This document shows, piece after piece, positions 1 through 9,063 of a stretch of DNA of 64,000 bases; positions within the stretch are counted from its first letter, which is position 1; each line of letters begins with the position of its first letter. The DNA lies in assembly GCF_040739495.1 (NCBI RefSeq), contig NZ_CP145263.1, forward strand, positions 744,001 to 808,000, read 5' to 3'. Below the pieces are notes generated by a model. The model ran no database searches, was not told where the DNA came from, and saw only the letters and a list, made by a program, of their open reading frames with translations. The translations under genes and the position numbers were made by a program. The stretch comes from Staphylococcus capitis subsp. capitis. GTDB taxonomy: Bacteria > Bacillota > Bacilli > Staphylococcales > Staphylococcaceae.

Positions 1-1
1 T

Positions 2-70
2 GTTTTAACATCTGAAGATTTAGATAGCGTATTCGAAGGTGATTTTACGCTTATAATCAGTTATATTTAA
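2..70 (+). CDS. C-terminal end of an unidentified protein (cut by window edge)
   Basis: An open frame of 22 codons runs in from the left edge and stops at TAA 68-70. It ends in residues LIISYI. Too little is present to name a family. It is followed by a gap of about 60 bases before the next small gene, so it could be the last gene of an upstream operon. It could also be a chance open frame, as nothing but the absence of stops supports it. Confidence 0.35.
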   Translation, partial: VLTSEDLDSVFEGDFTLIISYI

Positions 71-132
71 GCTTGATTAAAAATAAATTGCTAGTAATTA
101 TATAGAGATTAATCATACAAGGAACGTTAGTT

Positions 133-363
133 TTGAAGCAATTTTTATATATTTCTCTCATTTGTGGAATGATTTCAGGAGCTGGAATATTTTTACATAT
201 GCCACATTACCCTACATTAATTCTACCGAGAGTTGTAGCAATTGTAGGTATTATTAGTGCTTTGATTACGATTAAAGATAAAGATATTAATGCTATGCTT
301 AAATTAGGTGGAGTAATGATTAACGTCATTCCGTTATTAGGTAGCATGATTACACCTCATTAA
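133..363 (+). CDS. Small hypothetical membrane protein, 76 aa
   Basis: Predicted three-pass membrane protein with hydrophobic stretches at about residues 4-22, 27-46 and 54-74, separated by short polar turns (the KDKD cluster near residue 50). I recognise no named family. The start is TTG at 133, preceded by AAGGA about nine bases upstream; a later ATG (residue 13) would remove half of the first membrane segment. It sits alone, followed by a terminator at 424-459. Function is unknown. Confidence 0.6.
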   Translation: MKQFLYISLICGMISGAGIFLHMPHYPTLILPRVVAIVGIISALITIKDKDINAMLKLGGVMINVIPLLGSMITPH

Positions 364-423
364 TAAAGTTGTTTATTATAGGTTGTGTAAATGTTTATTA
401 AAAGTTTTAATGACTTTTTATTC

Positions 424-459
424 GAAGCTAAGACAGATGAGTTGTCTTAGCTTCTTTTT
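424..459 (+). terminator. Rho-independent terminator
   Basis: A perfect 12-bp stem (424-435 with 443-454) and 7-base loop are followed by a run of T. It ends the transcript of the small membrane protein gene. Confidence 0.85.
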
Positions 460-600
460 CTTAAAATGATAAAAACAGCTAATTGTTAGAGAATATTGAA
501 AATGTGTGATAAAAATTATGATAAAATGGATTTAAAATTTGTATCAAAGTATTCGTAATACACATTTATTTAAATTATAGGTTAGATAAGGAGTATCATA

Positions 601-1977
601 ATGACTGAGGAAATTAACTATTTTTGGCTAAATTGTGGTTATAATAGATGGAATCACAATGAACCCCTTGTAGGTCAAACAACTTTATTTGAATCGGGTG
701 CACATTTCAATCCTTCTCAAGGATTTCGTGCTTTTAAAAAGGCCAAAGCAGGAGATCAAGTCATCTTTTATCAAGTACAAACTGATTCTGGTTTATTAGG
801 TATTGGCGAAATTATAAGTGTTCAAGCAGGCGCTCAAAATAAAATTAGGGTAGAATTTAAATTCAATGAAGAACTGAAATCATTGACGACCGACTATTTA
901 AAACGAAGTGAAGCTTTAGATTTTCGTATGAATAATATGAAAGAAACGTTGTTTAATCAAATTAAACAATCAGAATTTGATTTAATAGTAAGTTTAGGAA
1001 AAGGGGAATCTAAAATCCCAAGATACTTTTTATTATCTGAAACAGATGACTTTGAACCAGGTAAAAATTATACAATTTTTACGCATACTTACAATGGAAT
1101 AAAAAGAAATGGTTATCACTTCTATACACAACTTGAAGTTGGAGATAATATTATTATCTATAATAAAGAAAAAGATCAATCAGTAGTAGGTATCGGCGAA
1201 GTGTCTCGTCATATTCATGAGAAACCTCCAATTCCAGGTAGAACGAATAGTACGGCTATTGAAATCTTGTATGGCAAGAATATTAACCCAATTTCCTTAG
1301 GTCATTTAAATAAACATCAGAAATTAAAGAATTTATATTTCTTACAAGAAAATGCTAAACAAGCTATCGCGAGTATGTCACAAACACAATATGATGCTAT
1401 ATTAGAAATGAGTGACAATAATGGTATTAAAAATCCATTCGAGACAGTTCAAAAATCAGAAGTCACTGAATATCAAAATGATGATTCACTCAAACCATTT
1501 ATATTATTAGTTGTTGATAGAAAAGAAGAAGGCTTAAAAGCAGCTAATGATTTATTACAAAAAACAAATGCAAATCCTGTCATTACTAGTGGACATCCTG
1601 ATTTTACAGAGGATATGTTATATGGCAAATATTTACCAAATGAATCAGGCGCTCTATATTATCGCGAAGGATTTATTACGCAATTAATGCCTACCAAAGA
1701 TAAAAATTATTTAGTTATTGATAATTTTAATCGTATCGATCCAGATATCTTCCAAACGTACATTAATGTATTAGAAGGTTATGAGGTGACATTACCTAGG
1801 TACAATAAAGATGGAAGTATGATTAAATGGTCTAAGAACAAAGATTCCTTCTATCACTTTAATCCTAATTGGCATATTATTGGTGTAACATATGATTCTA
1901 TTGAGGACATTAAACAGAAGTATTCTCAACAGTTTCTTAAGTATACGCGCATTGTACGCGTTAATCATTCAGAGTAA
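601..1977 (+). CDS. Double EVE-like domain protein with degenerate McrB/MoxR-like AAA+ domain, 458 aa
   Basis: Residues 5-130 (starting YFWLNCGYNRW) and about 141-270 look like two tandem EVE/PUA-like domains, each with a GDxxIxY...GIGE strand pattern. EVE domains are known to read modified bases in DNA or RNA. Residues 299-435 align by eye to the AAA_5/McrB type of AAA+ ATPase: a GHPDFTEDMLYGKYLP segment, ALYYREGFITQLM, a Walker-B-like LVIDNFNRIDP (about 371-381) and a sensor-like strand near 425-433. The Walker A position (about 301-318) has no GxxGxGK, and the Walker B glutamate is asparagine, so ATP hydrolysis is unlikely. There is no McrC or nuclease neighbour. The start is ATG after GGAGTATCATA. 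Its job is unknown; a modified-nucleic-acid sensor is my inference. Confidence 0.75.
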   Translation: MTEEINYFWLNCGYNRWNHNEPLVGQTTLFESGAHFNPSQGFRAFKKAKAGDQVIFYQVQTDSGLLGIGEIISVQAGAQNKIRVEFKFNEELKSLTTDYLKRSEALDFRMNNMKETLFNQIKQSEFDLIVSLGKGESKIPRYFLLSETDDFEPGKNYTIFTHTYNGIKRNGYHFYTQLEVGDNIIIYNKEKDQSVVGIGEVSRHIHEKPPIPGRTNSTAIEILYGKNINPISLGHLNKHQKLKNLYFLQENAKQAIASMSQTQYDAILEMSDNNGIKNPFETVQKSEVTEYQNDDSLKPFILLVVDRKEEGLKAANDLLQKTNANPVITSGHPDFTEDMLYGKYLPNESGALYYREGFITQLMPTKDKNYLVIDNFNRIDPDIFQTYINVLEGYEVTLPRYNKDGSMIKWSKNKDSFYHFNPNWHIIGVTYDSIEDIKQKYSQQFLKYTRIVRVNHSE

Positions 1978-2031
1978 GTTAGTTTAATAGAATATTTTAA
2001 TTAAATTTTAGAAATTAAATTTGAAATGACT

Positions 2032-2082
2032 CTCCTCAAACTCTTTACGTTAATAAGTGAAAGTTTTGGGGGGAGCTTTTTA
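2032..2082 (+). terminator. Rho-independent terminator
   Basis: An imperfect stem of about 17 bp (2032-2048 with 2057-2075), including G-U pairs, is followed by a short T-rich tract. It lies directly after the EVE/AAA gene. Confidence 0.7.
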
Positions 2083-2244
2083 TGTTTTAAAGATTCTTAA
2101 TCGCCATTAAGTTAAATACAAATGCTTTTATTTCGATTAATTAAAATTACTAAAGAAATGTTTGTAAATGAGGAGGCGGCCGTGTTTATGATGTTTTGAA
2201 AAAAGGAAATGTAATTGTAAGAGTTAATAAAGGAGGTATTTAAT

Positions 2245-2655
2245 ATGCCTATTATATATTATGACGGTAATTGCATTTATTGTTATAATTATGCGATTTG
2301 GCTTATTCAAAATGGACTTTCTAAGAGCTATGAGTTCGCAACTATAAAAGGTGAGATTGGCGAACAATTTTTTAATCAACACCCCGAAGCCAAAAATAGA
2401 AATAGTGTAATCTTGCAAAAAGGTGAGCATTTAGAATATAAATCAGACGCGATTGCTACGCTTATTACTTCGTTGCCAAACAATAAAAAATGGTTAGGTA
2501 TAGGTCTAAGAGTACTGCCGAAACCAATACGTGATTTAAGTTATAATTTATTTGCTAATAATAGAGACAAAATGTGGAAGACACACTGGCATAAGCCTAC
2601 TGAATATGAAAAATCATTCTTTTTAGATGATAATGCTAAAATCAAGTTAACTTAA
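2245..2655 (+). CDS. DCC-family (DUF393) thiol-disulfide oxidoreductase-like protein, 136 aa
   Basis: The N-terminus carries the DCC signature: D7-G8-N9-C10 followed by C13, i.e. DGxCxxC, in a thioredoxin-like context. This defines the DUF393 family (B. subtilis YuxK and relatives), predicted disulfide oxidoreductases of unknown substrate. Length is normal for the family. The start ATG at 2245 follows a strong AAAGGAGG. It has no operon partners; dps lies 250 bases downstream with its own promoter. No signal peptide is visible, so it probably acts in the cytoplasm. The family call is firm, the function is not. Confidence 0.85.
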   Translation: MPIIYYDGNCIYCYNYAIWLIQNGLSKSYEFATIKGEIGEQFFNQHPEAKNRNSVILQKGEHLEYKSDAIATLITSLPNNKKWLGIGLRVLPKPIRDLSYNLFANNRDKMWKTHWHKPTEYEKSFFLDDNAKIKLT

Positions 2656-2828
2656 TTGATAATTTTGACCACTAATTGATAATATATAGGTGGAAGTCAA
2701 AAAGTAAAAATAACTTTCAATATTAGAAAATATTAGAATTTGTATGTAATGAGTTCATTGATCAATGCAAATAAGCATCGTCATAATTTCGACAACAATT
2801 TGAAATAATTATAAATAAAAGTGTGATT

Positions 2829-2873
2829 TTGCTTTACAGATTATAATTATTATAATATAATAATTATTGTAAT
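2829..2873 (+). promoter_or_regulatory. dps promoter with tandem PerR boxes
   Basis: A 15-base sequence at 2841-2855 matches the PerR consensus TTATAATnATTATAA at every position. A second copy at 2858-2872 matches at 13 of 14 or so defined positions, offset by 17 bases. The first box overlaps the probable -10 (TATAAT 2851-2856; -35 TTGCTT 2829-2834, 16-base spacer). PerR is the peroxide-sensing Fur-family repressor known to control dps/mrgA in Firmicutes, so peroxide or iron-dependent derepression is expected. Confidence 0.88.
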
Positions 2874-2908
2874 CAAGGAAAGCTGATTAATTAAGGAGTG
2901 TATTTTAA

Positions 2909-3355
2909 ATGAGTAATCAACAAGATGTAGTAAAAGAATTAAATCAACAAGTAGCAAACTGGACAGTAGCATACACAAAATTACACAATTTCCATTGGTA
3001 CGTAAAAGGACCAAACTTCTTCTCATTACACACTAAATTCGAAGAACTTTATGATGAAGCTAGCCAATATGTAGATGATTTAGCAGAAAGAATCTTAGCT
3101 ATTGGTGGTAACCCAATCGGTACTTTAACTGAAAGTTTAGATAAATCAATTGTTAAAGAGGCTGGAAAAAATTATGCAGCTGAACAAATGGTAGAAGAAC
3201 TTTCACATGATTTCACTAACATTTCTAAACAATTAGAACATGCAATTGAAGTAGCAGGTAATGCGGGTGATGATGTATCAGAAGATATGTTTATTGGCAT
3301 GCAAACTTCAGTTGATAAACATAATTGGATGTTACAATCTTATTTAGGCAAATAA
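2909..3355 (+). CDS. dps: Dps/MrgA DNA-binding ferritin-like protein
   Basis: A 148-aa Dps-family mini-ferritin: a dodecameric cage that oxidises ferrous iron with peroxide and shields DNA. The intersubunit ferroxidase ligands are present in the family spacing: H29, H41, D56 and E60, in the block HNFHWYVKG...FFSLHTKFEELYDEASQYVDDLAERI. The start at 2909 follows AAGGAG. The gene is monocistronic, driven by a promoter with two PerR boxes and ending in the strong hairpin at 3406-3450. The alternative name in staphylococci is mrgA. Confidence 0.96.
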   Translation: MSNQQDVVKELNQQVANWTVAYTKLHNFHWYVKGPNFFSLHTKFEELYDEASQYVDDLAERILAIGGNPIGTLTESLDKSIVKEAGKNYAAEQMVEELSHDFTNISKQLEHAIEVAGNAGDDVSEDMFIGMQTSVDKHNWMLQSYLGK

Positions 3356-3405
3356 TTTGATAGACAACGTTCTAAAAAATATTTGGACATAATTGCTAAA
3401 AATAA

Positions 3406-3450
3406 TAGCAGTAAGAAGATTTCAATTAGTATCTTCTTACTGCTACTTTT
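3406..3450. terminator. Bidirectional terminator between dps and deoD
   Basis: A perfect 15-bp stem (3406-3420 with 3431-3445) with a 10-base loop sits between the convergent dps and deoD genes. T-rich sequence follows on both strands (CTTTTATTTTC on plus; TTATTTTT on minus). Confidence 0.88.
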
Positions 3451-3453
3451 ATT

Positions 3454-3478
3454 TTCAACACTAAGTACTAGTGTTGAA
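3454..3478 (-). repeat. Perfect inverted repeat after deoD
   Basis: A 10-bp perfect stem (3454-3463 with 3469-3478) with a 5-base loop lies 11 bases beyond the deoD stop. It has no clear U tract, so it may protect the mRNA 3' end or help the terminator next to it. Confidence 0.6.
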
Positions 3479-3489
3479 CCTTTAATATT

Positions 3490-4200
3490 TTATTCAGCGA
3501 TTTCAAGTGCAATTTCCATCATTTGAGTGAATGATGTTTGTCTTTCTTCTGCACTTGTAGCTTCATCACGTAAAATATGGTCACTAACTGTGAAGACGCC
3601 AAGTGCTTTTTTGCCTGCATTGATGGCATTTAAATATAAACCTGCTGACTCCATTTCAATTCCTAATATACCCATTTTCTTCCATGCATCGTTAAATGTT
3701 GCATCTGCATTATAAAAAGTATCAGATGATAATACATTTCCCACATGTGAAGTAGCACCAATTTCGTCTGCTGCTTTTTTAGCTTTAGTAATTAAGTCAA
3801 AATCAGCAATCGGCGCAAAATGTCCAGGAATATTAAATTGATCTACATAATTTGAATTTGTTGATGCAGCTTGAGCAATAATTACATCATATAAATTAAC
3901 ATCCTCTTGAAGTGCACCACATGAACCCACGCGAATAATTGTTTCTACATCAAAGAAATTATATAACTCATAAGAGTAAATACCAATACTTGGAATTCCC
4001 ATTCCTGACCCCATAACAGAGATTTCTTTACCTTTATATGTTCCTGTATAACCGAACATGTTGCGTACTTCATTAAATTGTTCAACATTTTCTAAGAAGT
4101 TATCCGCAATGTATTTAGCACGTAGCGGGTCACCTGGCATTAATACAGTTTTAGCAATTTTTACACCATTTGGTTGAATATGAGGTGTACCATTCGTCAT
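3490..4200 (-). CDS. deoD: Purine-nucleoside phosphorylase DeoD-type
   Basis: A 236-aa enzyme of the hexameric (trimer-of-dimers) PNP family, which phosphorolyses purine (deoxy)nucleosides to base plus (deoxy)ribose-1-phosphate. Family hallmarks are clear: TPHIQP near the N-terminus, GDPLRAKYIA (phosphate binding), VMGSGMGIPS, IIRVGSCGAL, the EMES substrate loop and the catalytic Asp in TVSDHILRDE. The start follows AAGGAGAA on the minus strand. It is divergent from deoC-pdp-deoB, with a 292-base shared promoter region; product sugars feed DeoB and DeoC across the divide. Confidence 0.96.
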   Translation of the reverse strand: MTNGTPHIQPNGVKIAKTVLMPGDPLRAKYIADNFLENVEQFNEVRNMFGYTGTYKGKEISVMGSGMGIPSIGIYSYELYNFFDVETIIRVGSCGALQEDVNLYDVIIAQAASTNSNYVDQFNIPGHFAPIADFDLITKAKKAADEIGATSHVGNVLSSDTFYNADATFNDAWKKMGILGIEMESAGLYLNAINAGKKALGVFTVSDHILRDEATSAEERQTSFTQMMEIALEIAE

Positions 4201-4492
4201 AAGTTATCTTCTCCTTATTATTTAAGTTATCAATATAGATTAAAAAGCTTTATATCACAATATAAGATAACATTTGTTTATCTTTTATGCGAATTTTTGT
4301 ACTATATAATTGTAAGTAAATATTATGTGATTATTAACTAAGTGTGAAGCTGTATAACAAATTAAATTAAAATTTGGTGACTTCAAGACACTTTTTTCTG
4401 TCATCTTCAGAAGTATACCAGGACTTATATTTGTATGCTAGTTCCATTCTTAGTAAGCAGTTACATATATTTTGAAAAATGGAGGAACGGAA

Positions 4493-5155
4493 ATGAACGT
4501 AGCAAAATATATAGATCATACTTTACTAAAACCTGATTCAACTAGAGAACAAATTGATAAAATTCTTGAAGAAGCTAAAAAGTATCAATTCAAATCAGTG
4601 TGCATTAATCCAACTCATGTTAGTTATGCAAGTCAACAATTGCTAGATACAGATGTACTTGTGTGTACTGTAATCGGGTTTCCATTAGGGGCAACTACGA
4701 CTGACGTAAAGGTCTTCGAAACTGAAAATGCAATTAAAAATGGTGCTTCAGAAATAGATATGGTTATTAATATTGGGGCTTTAAAAGATCAACGCTATGA
4801 TGAAGTGCAAAAAGATATTGAGGGTGTTATCGCAGCTGCTAATGGAAAAACAGTTAAAGTGATAATTGAAACAGTACTTTTAACTGATGAAGAAAAAGTT
4901 AAGGCTTGTGAATTAGCTGAAAAAGCAGGCGCTACTTTTGTTAAAACATCTACAGGATTTGCTGGTGGGGGAGCTACACCAGAAGACGTCAAATTAATGA
5001 AAGATACTGTAGGCAACCGCTTAGAAGTAAAAGCATCTGGAGGAGTGAGAAGTCTAGAAGACTTTGAAAAAATGATTGAAGCAGGTGCGACAAGAATTGG
5101 TGCAAGTGCGGGAGTCCAAATTATAGAGGGTCTTGATTCCAACTCAGATTATTAA
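4493..5155 (+). CDS. deoC: Deoxyribose-phosphate aldolase
   Basis: A 220-aa class I aldolase (TIM barrel) cleaving 2-deoxyribose-5-phosphate to glyceraldehyde-3-phosphate and acetaldehyde. The Schiff-base lysine is K151 in [15 protein letters not shown]89 (EIDMVIN) and K180 (VKASGG) complete the active site. I chose ATG 4493 because the upstream in-frame ATG at 4472 overlaps the GGAGG ribosome site that serves 4493. It is the first gene of the deoC-pdp-deoB-doxX operon. The acetaldehyde product may connect to the aldehyde dehydrogenase elsewhere in the window, but that is speculation. Confidence 0.96.
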   Translation: MNVAKYIDHTLLKPDSTREQIDKILEEAKKYQFKSVCINPTHVSYASQQLLDTDVLVCTVIGFPLGATTTDVKVFETENAIKNGASEIDMVINIGALKDQRYDEVQKDIEGVIAAANGKTVKVIIETVLLTDEEKVKACELAEKAGATFVKTSTGFAGGGATPEDVKLMKDTVGNRLEVKASGGVRSLEDFEKMIEAGATRIGASAGVQIIEGLDSNSDY

Positions 5156-5181
5156 AAGATTCATTTAAGGGAATGATTTTT

Positions 5182-6483
5182 ATGAGAATGATAGATATTA
5201 TTGAGAAAAAACGTGACGGACATGCGCTAACAGAAGAAGAGATTGAATTTTTTATTAATGGTTATACGAAAGGTGACATACCTGATTATCAAGCTTCGAG
5301 TTTAGCTATGGCCATCTTTTTCCAAGACATGAATCAAGAAGAAAGAGCAGCAATGACGATGGCAATGGTTAATTCAGGAGATAAGATTGATTTATCTCAA
5401 ATTAAAGGCGTAAAAGTGGATAAGCACTCGACTGGTGGTGTGGGAGATACGACAACACTAGTATTAGCGCCTTTAGTAGCGTCATTGGGTGTACCTGTAG
5501 CTAAAATGAGTGGTCGTGGTTTAGGTCATACTGGTGGAACGATTGATAAATTAGAATCAGTAAATGGTTTTAATGTAGAGATAAGTGAACAAGAATTTAT
5601 TAAACTTGTTAATGAAAACAAAGTTGCTGTGATAGGTCAATCTGGAAATTTAACACCAGCTGATAAAAAACTATATGCACTAAGAGATGTTACGGGTTCT
5701 GTTAATTCTATTTCATTAATCGCGTCATCAATTATGAGTAAAAAAATCGCAGCTGGTGCAGATGCAATTGTTCTTGATGTTAAAACCGGGAGCGGTGCTT
5801 TCATGAAAACGTTAGAGGAAGCAGAAGCATTAGCACATGCAATGGTAAGTATAGGTAATAATGTAGGTAGAAATACTATGGCGATTATTTCTGATATGAG
5901 CCAACCATTGGGTCGTGCAATTGGTAATGCTTTAGAATTAAAAGAAGCGATTGAGACACTAAAAGGCCAAGGGCCAAAAGATTTAACGGAACTTGTATTA
6001 ACATTAGGCTCACAAATGGTAGTGTTAGCTCAAAAAGCGCAATCATTAGAAGAAGCACGTCAAATGCTTGAGGAAGCTATTCAATCAGGTAAAGCTTTAG
6101 AGAAATTTAAAACCTTTATTAGTCACCAAGGTGGTGATTCGTCTATTGTTGATGACCCAGATAAGTTGCCTCATGCGAAGTATCAAATTCATTTTCAAGC
6201 GAAAAAGGATGGCGTGATTACCAAGATGGTTGCAAATGAAATCGGTGTTGCTTCAATGATGCTTGGTGCAGGACGTCAAACGAAAGAAGATAAAATTGAT
6301 TTAGGTGTAGGGATTGTTCTAAATAAAAAAGTTGGGGATTCTGTCAAACAAGGAGACAATATTCTCACTATTCATAGCAATAAAGAAAATGTTAATGAAA
6401 TATTAGACAAATTAGACGAGAGTATTACAATTGAAGAAAAAGGTGAAACACCAACCTTAATTCACAAAATTATAACCGAGTAG
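5182..6483 (+). CDS. pdp: Pyrimidine-nucleoside phosphorylase
   Basis: A 433-aa thymidine/uridine phosphorylase, the usual length. It carries the family signature [17 protein letters not shown] and the phosphate loop [12 protein letters not shown]. It converts uridine, deoxyuridine or thymidine to base and sugar-1-phosphate. The start at ATG 5182 is supported by AAGGGA eight bases upstream; an ATG nine bases earlier (5173) would overlap that site. It lies 26 bases after deoC and 12 bases before deoB in one operon, giving a complete deoxynucleoside catabolic set. Confidence 0.96.
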   Translation: MRMIDIIEKKRDGHALTEEEIEFFINGYTKGDIPDYQASSLAMAIFFQDMNQEERAAMTMAMVNSGDKIDLSQIKGVKVDKHSTGGVGDTTTLVLAPLVASLGVPVAKMSGRGLGHTGGTIDKLESVNGFNVEISEQEFIKLVNENKVAVIGQSGNLTPADKKLYALRDVTGSVNSISLIASSIMSKKIAAGADAIVLDVKTGSGAFMKTLEEAEALAHAMVSIGNNVGRNTMAIISDMSQPLGRAIGNALELKEAIETLKGQGPKDLTELVLTLGSQMVVLAQKAQSLEEARQMLEEAIQSGKALEKFKTFISHQGGDSSIVDDPDKLPHAKYQIHFQAKKDGVITKMVANEIGVASMMLGAGRQTKEDKIDLGVGIVLNKKVGDSVKQGDNILTIHSNKENVNEILDKLDESITIEEKGETPTLIHKIITE

Positions 6484-6495
6484 GAGATGTAAAGA

Positions 6496-7686
6496 ATGAC
6501 TACAGCGTTTAATCGAATCCATCTTATCGTTATGGACTCAGTAGGTATTGGTGAGGGTCCAGATGCGGCTGCATTTAAAGATGAGGGTTCTCATACACTC
6601 AAACACACTTTAGAAGGATTTAATCAAGAACTTCCAAATTTACAACGACTTGGATTAGGAAATATTGATTCTTTACCAGTAGTTTCTAAGGTTGAAAAAC
6701 CAGGTGCATTTTATACAAAATTGAGCGAAGCTTCAGTTGGTAAAGATACAATGACTGGGCATTGGGAAATTATGGGTTTAAATATTATGCAACCATTTAA
6801 AGTATATCCTAATGGTTTCCCAGATGAACTTGTTAAGGAAATTGAAGAGATGACAGGACGTAAAGTTGTTGCGAATCGTCCCGCTTCAGGTACTCAAATC
6901 ATCGATGAGTGGGGCGAACATCAAATGAAGACAGGCGACTTAATTGTTTACACAAGTGCTGACCCTGTACTTCAAATTGCTGCTCATGAAGATATCATTC
7001 CACTTGATGAATTATATGATATATGTGAAAAAGTTCGTGAATTAACTAAAGACCCTAAGTATTTAATTGGACGTATTATTGCAAGACCATATGTAGGTGA
7101 ACCTGGCAACTTTACACGTACATCAAATCGCCATGATTATGCATTGAAACCTTTTGGTAAAACAGTGATGAATACGTTACAAGATAATGATTACGATGTC
7201 ATTGCTATTGGTAAAATTAATGATATTTATGATGGTGAAGGTGTGACAGAAGCCATTCGTACCAAAAATAATATGGATGGTATGGACAAACTCATTGAAG
7301 TAGTACAAAAAGACTTTAAAGGGATTAGTTTCTTAAATTTAGTAGACTTTGATGCGCTTTATGGTCACCGACGAGATAAAGAAGGCTATGCTCAAGCTAT
7401 TAAAGACTTTGATAATCGTTTACCGGAATTAATTGAACACTTACAAGAAGACGATTTAGTGATTATTACAGCTGATCACGGAAATGACCCAATAGCCGAT
7501 GGTACGGATCATACACGCGAATATATACCAGTATTAATGTTTAGTCCTAAAATTAATCAGTATCATGAACTATCTCAAGACACGACATTTAGTTCAATCG
7601 GTGCTACAATTGCAGATAACTTCAACGTAGAATTACCAGAATACGGTAAAAGTTATTTAAAAGAAATGGGAGTTGAACACAAATGA
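6496..7686 (+). CDS. deoB: Phosphopentomutase
   Basis: A 396-aa alkaline-phosphatase-superfamily enzyme that isomerises (deoxy)ribose-1-phosphate to the 5-phosphate, linking the Pdp/DeoD products to DeoC. Metal and phosphate motifs are visible: [11 protein letters not shown] near the start, [10 protein letters not shown] (the phosphorylated threonine loop) and ITADHGNDP...DHTREYIP near the C-terminus. The start ATG follows GGAGATG. As I recall, S. aureus keeps deoB at a distant locus, so the order deoC-pdp-deoB here is a species-level difference. Its TGA overlaps the ATG of the next gene. Confidence 0.96.
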   Translation: MTTAFNRIHLIVMDSVGIGEGPDAAAFKDEGSHTLKHTLEGFNQELPNLQRLGLGNIDSLPVVSKVEKPGAFYTKLSEASVGKDTMTGHWEIMGLNIMQPFKVYPNGFPDELVKEIEEMTGRKVVANRPASGTQIIDEWGEHQMKTGDLIVYTSADPVLQIAAHEDIIPLDELYDICEKVRELTKDPKYLIGRIIARPYVGEPGNFTRTSNRHDYALKPFGKTVMNTLQDNDYDVIAIGKINDIYDGEGVTEAIRTKNNMDGMDKLIEVVQKDFKGISFLNLVDFDALYGHRRDKEGYAQAIKDFDNRLPELIEHLQEDDLVIITADHGNDPIADGTDHTREYIPVLMFSPKINQYHELSQDTTFSSIGATIADNFNVELPEYGKSYLKEMGVEHK

Positions 7687-8033
7687 AATTCTTAAGATTT
7701 CTATTAGGAATCGCATTTGGAACAGCTGGCGTATTACATTTTACGAATGAACGTCAATTTAGAAATATTGTTCCAGATTATTTACCTTTACAAAAAACAG
7801 CTGTATTAGTTACAGGTGTTTTCGAAATCTTCTTTGGAATCATGCTATTAATTCAAAGACCAGCAAGTTGGTTGAAGAAAGGAATTAATTTATTCCTATT
7901 AGCAGTATTCCCAGCAAATATTTATATGGCACGTAAACAATTACCATTGGGAGACAAAGAAGTTCCAAAATGGGCACTTTATTTAAGATTGCCATTACAA
8001 TTTGTTTTAATGGGACTAGTTAAGAAACTATAA
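7683..8033 (+). CDS. DoxX-like small membrane protein, 116 aa
   Basis: A four-helix membrane protein resembling the DoxX/DoxD family: an N-terminal [15 protein letters not shown] segment, then helices near 38-58, 66-82 and 98-114. It overlaps deoB by four bases (ATGA), so it is translationally coupled as the last gene of the deo operon. Function is unknown; the family is loosely linked to redox and membrane stress. The context does not by itself imply nucleoside transport, and the protein is too small for a known nucleoside transporter. Confidence 0.7.
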   Translation: MKFLRFLLGIAFGTAGVLHFTNERQFRNIVPDYLPLQKTAVLVTGVFEIFFGIMLLIQRPASWLKKGINLFLLAVFPANIYMARKQLPLGDKEVPKWALYLRLPLQFVLMGLVKKL

Positions 8034-8046
8034 TATAATTTTTGAA

Positions 8047-8083
8047 CTACAACTGCTATTGAGTGGTTGTAGGTTTTATTTTT
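8047..8083 (+). terminator. Terminator of the deo operon
   Basis: A 7-bp stem (8047-8053 with 8066-8072) with a 12-base loop is followed by GTTTTATTTTT. It lies 14 bases after the last gene. Confidence 0.7.
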
Positions 8084-8179
8084 AAAATGGGAAAATCCTT
8101 ACATCATTTCATAATGAAAAAGATAAAAGGGAGTTTATGTTAATGATAGTTATTACAGGGGCAATAAGTACATAAAAGA

Positions 8180-8224
8180 AAGACTCTAGATCATCTTGTG
8201 AAAAGCAAGTGAATCTAGAGTCTT
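8180..8224 (-). terminator. luxS terminator
   Basis: A perfect 12-bp stem (8180-8191 with 8213-8224), with a smaller nested pairing in the loop, is followed on the minus strand by a pyrimidine-rich TTTCTTTTAT. It lies 18 bases after the luxS stop. Confidence 0.8.
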
Positions 8225-8242
8225 ATTTAATCTTAAATTAAT

Positions 8243-8713
8243 TTATTCTCCCGCATCGTAAATATCATTCCATTGATTACGTTTATCTAGGAAAGATTGA
8301 GCGATTTCTTTTGCACCTTCTAATGAATGACTTGCTGCCCATCCACATTGAACCTCGTTACATGCCGGTACTTCAGTAGCGTTTAATACATCGTTTAAAG
8401 TCTTTTCAACAATATTTAAAACATCATCATAATCGTCATGATTAATGAATGATACATAGAAACCAGTCTGGCAACCCATTGGGCTTAAATCAACAACTTT
8501 ATCAGTGTGATTTCTAATATTTTCAGCCATTAAGTGTTCTAAAGAGTGTAAGCCTGGCATTTCCATATGTTCTTTATTAGGTTGCTTGAAACGAATATCA
8601 TATTTGTGAATAATATCTCCATTTAAACCTTCCATCGTTCCAGCTAAACGAATAAATGGTGCAACAACTTTAGTATGATCTAAATTGAAACTTTCAACGT
8701 TCATTTTAGGCAT
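8243..8713 (-). CDS. luxS: S-ribosylhomocysteine lyase LuxS
   Basis: A 156-aa LuxS that cleaves S-ribosylhomocysteine to homocysteine and the AI-2 precursor DPD in the activated methyl cycle. The metal site is H56, H60 (HSLEH) and C123 (QCGWAASHS); catalytic residues are E59 and C81 (MGCQTGFY). The start ATG at 8713 follows AAGGAGGATACA; the 36 codons open upstream of it lack family similarity. It is monocistronic with its own terminator. The pfs partner is not in the window. Confidence 0.97.
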   Translation of the reverse strand: MPKMNVESFNLDHTKVVAPFIRLAGTMEGLNGDIIHKYDIRFKQPNKEHMEMPGLHSLEHLMAENIRNHTDKVVDLSPMGCQTGFYVSFINHDDYDDVLNIVEKTLNDVLNATEVPACNEVQCGWAASHSLEGAKEIAQSFLDKRNQWNDIYDAGE

Positions 8714-9063
8714 TATTGTATCCTCCTTATTGCAGTTAAGTGATTTATTGTGTATTTCAATAATATGATTGTAACAATCCTCGATGTGAATGACAATTTT
8801 TGAAAATGAGTAGCAAAACAATTAGCGTTTAAATTGTAAGAAAATTGTGTATATATGATAAAAAGTAATGACAACAATTATTAAATCCGATAGAATAAGT
8901 AATAATTCTATTGAGGGAAGTTAAAAACTAGAAAATGATAGGAAAAAGTTAATTAGCTCCACACATTTTTAGGAGTAATTATAAGTGATACTCGTCAATT
9001 AACAAGTATTAAATACGTATAAATTGAATTAAGCTAGTAAGGTTTCAAAGGGAGTTAGGTACA
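8714..9063. other. Intergenic region between divergent luxS and the M20 peptidase gene
   Basis: No gene is visible in these 350 AT-rich bases. They hold the divergent promoters, none with a clear consensus. One hairpin stands out: AATTAGCTCC (8951-8960) can pair with GGAGTAATT (8972-8980), one bulge, loop of about 11 bases. It carries an anti-Shine-Dalgarno-like CTCC but lies 80 bases from the next start, so a role is uncertain. Confidence 0.5.

Noticed and set aside
2224..2430. 68-aa frame on the minus strand
   Set aside because: It lies opposite the DCC-family gene, lacks a ribosome site and has the composition of an antisense shadow.
4472..4492. Longer DeoC N-terminus from the ATG at 4472
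   Set aside because: That ATG forms part of the GGAGG-bearing ribosome site; the 220-aa product from 4493 fits the family.
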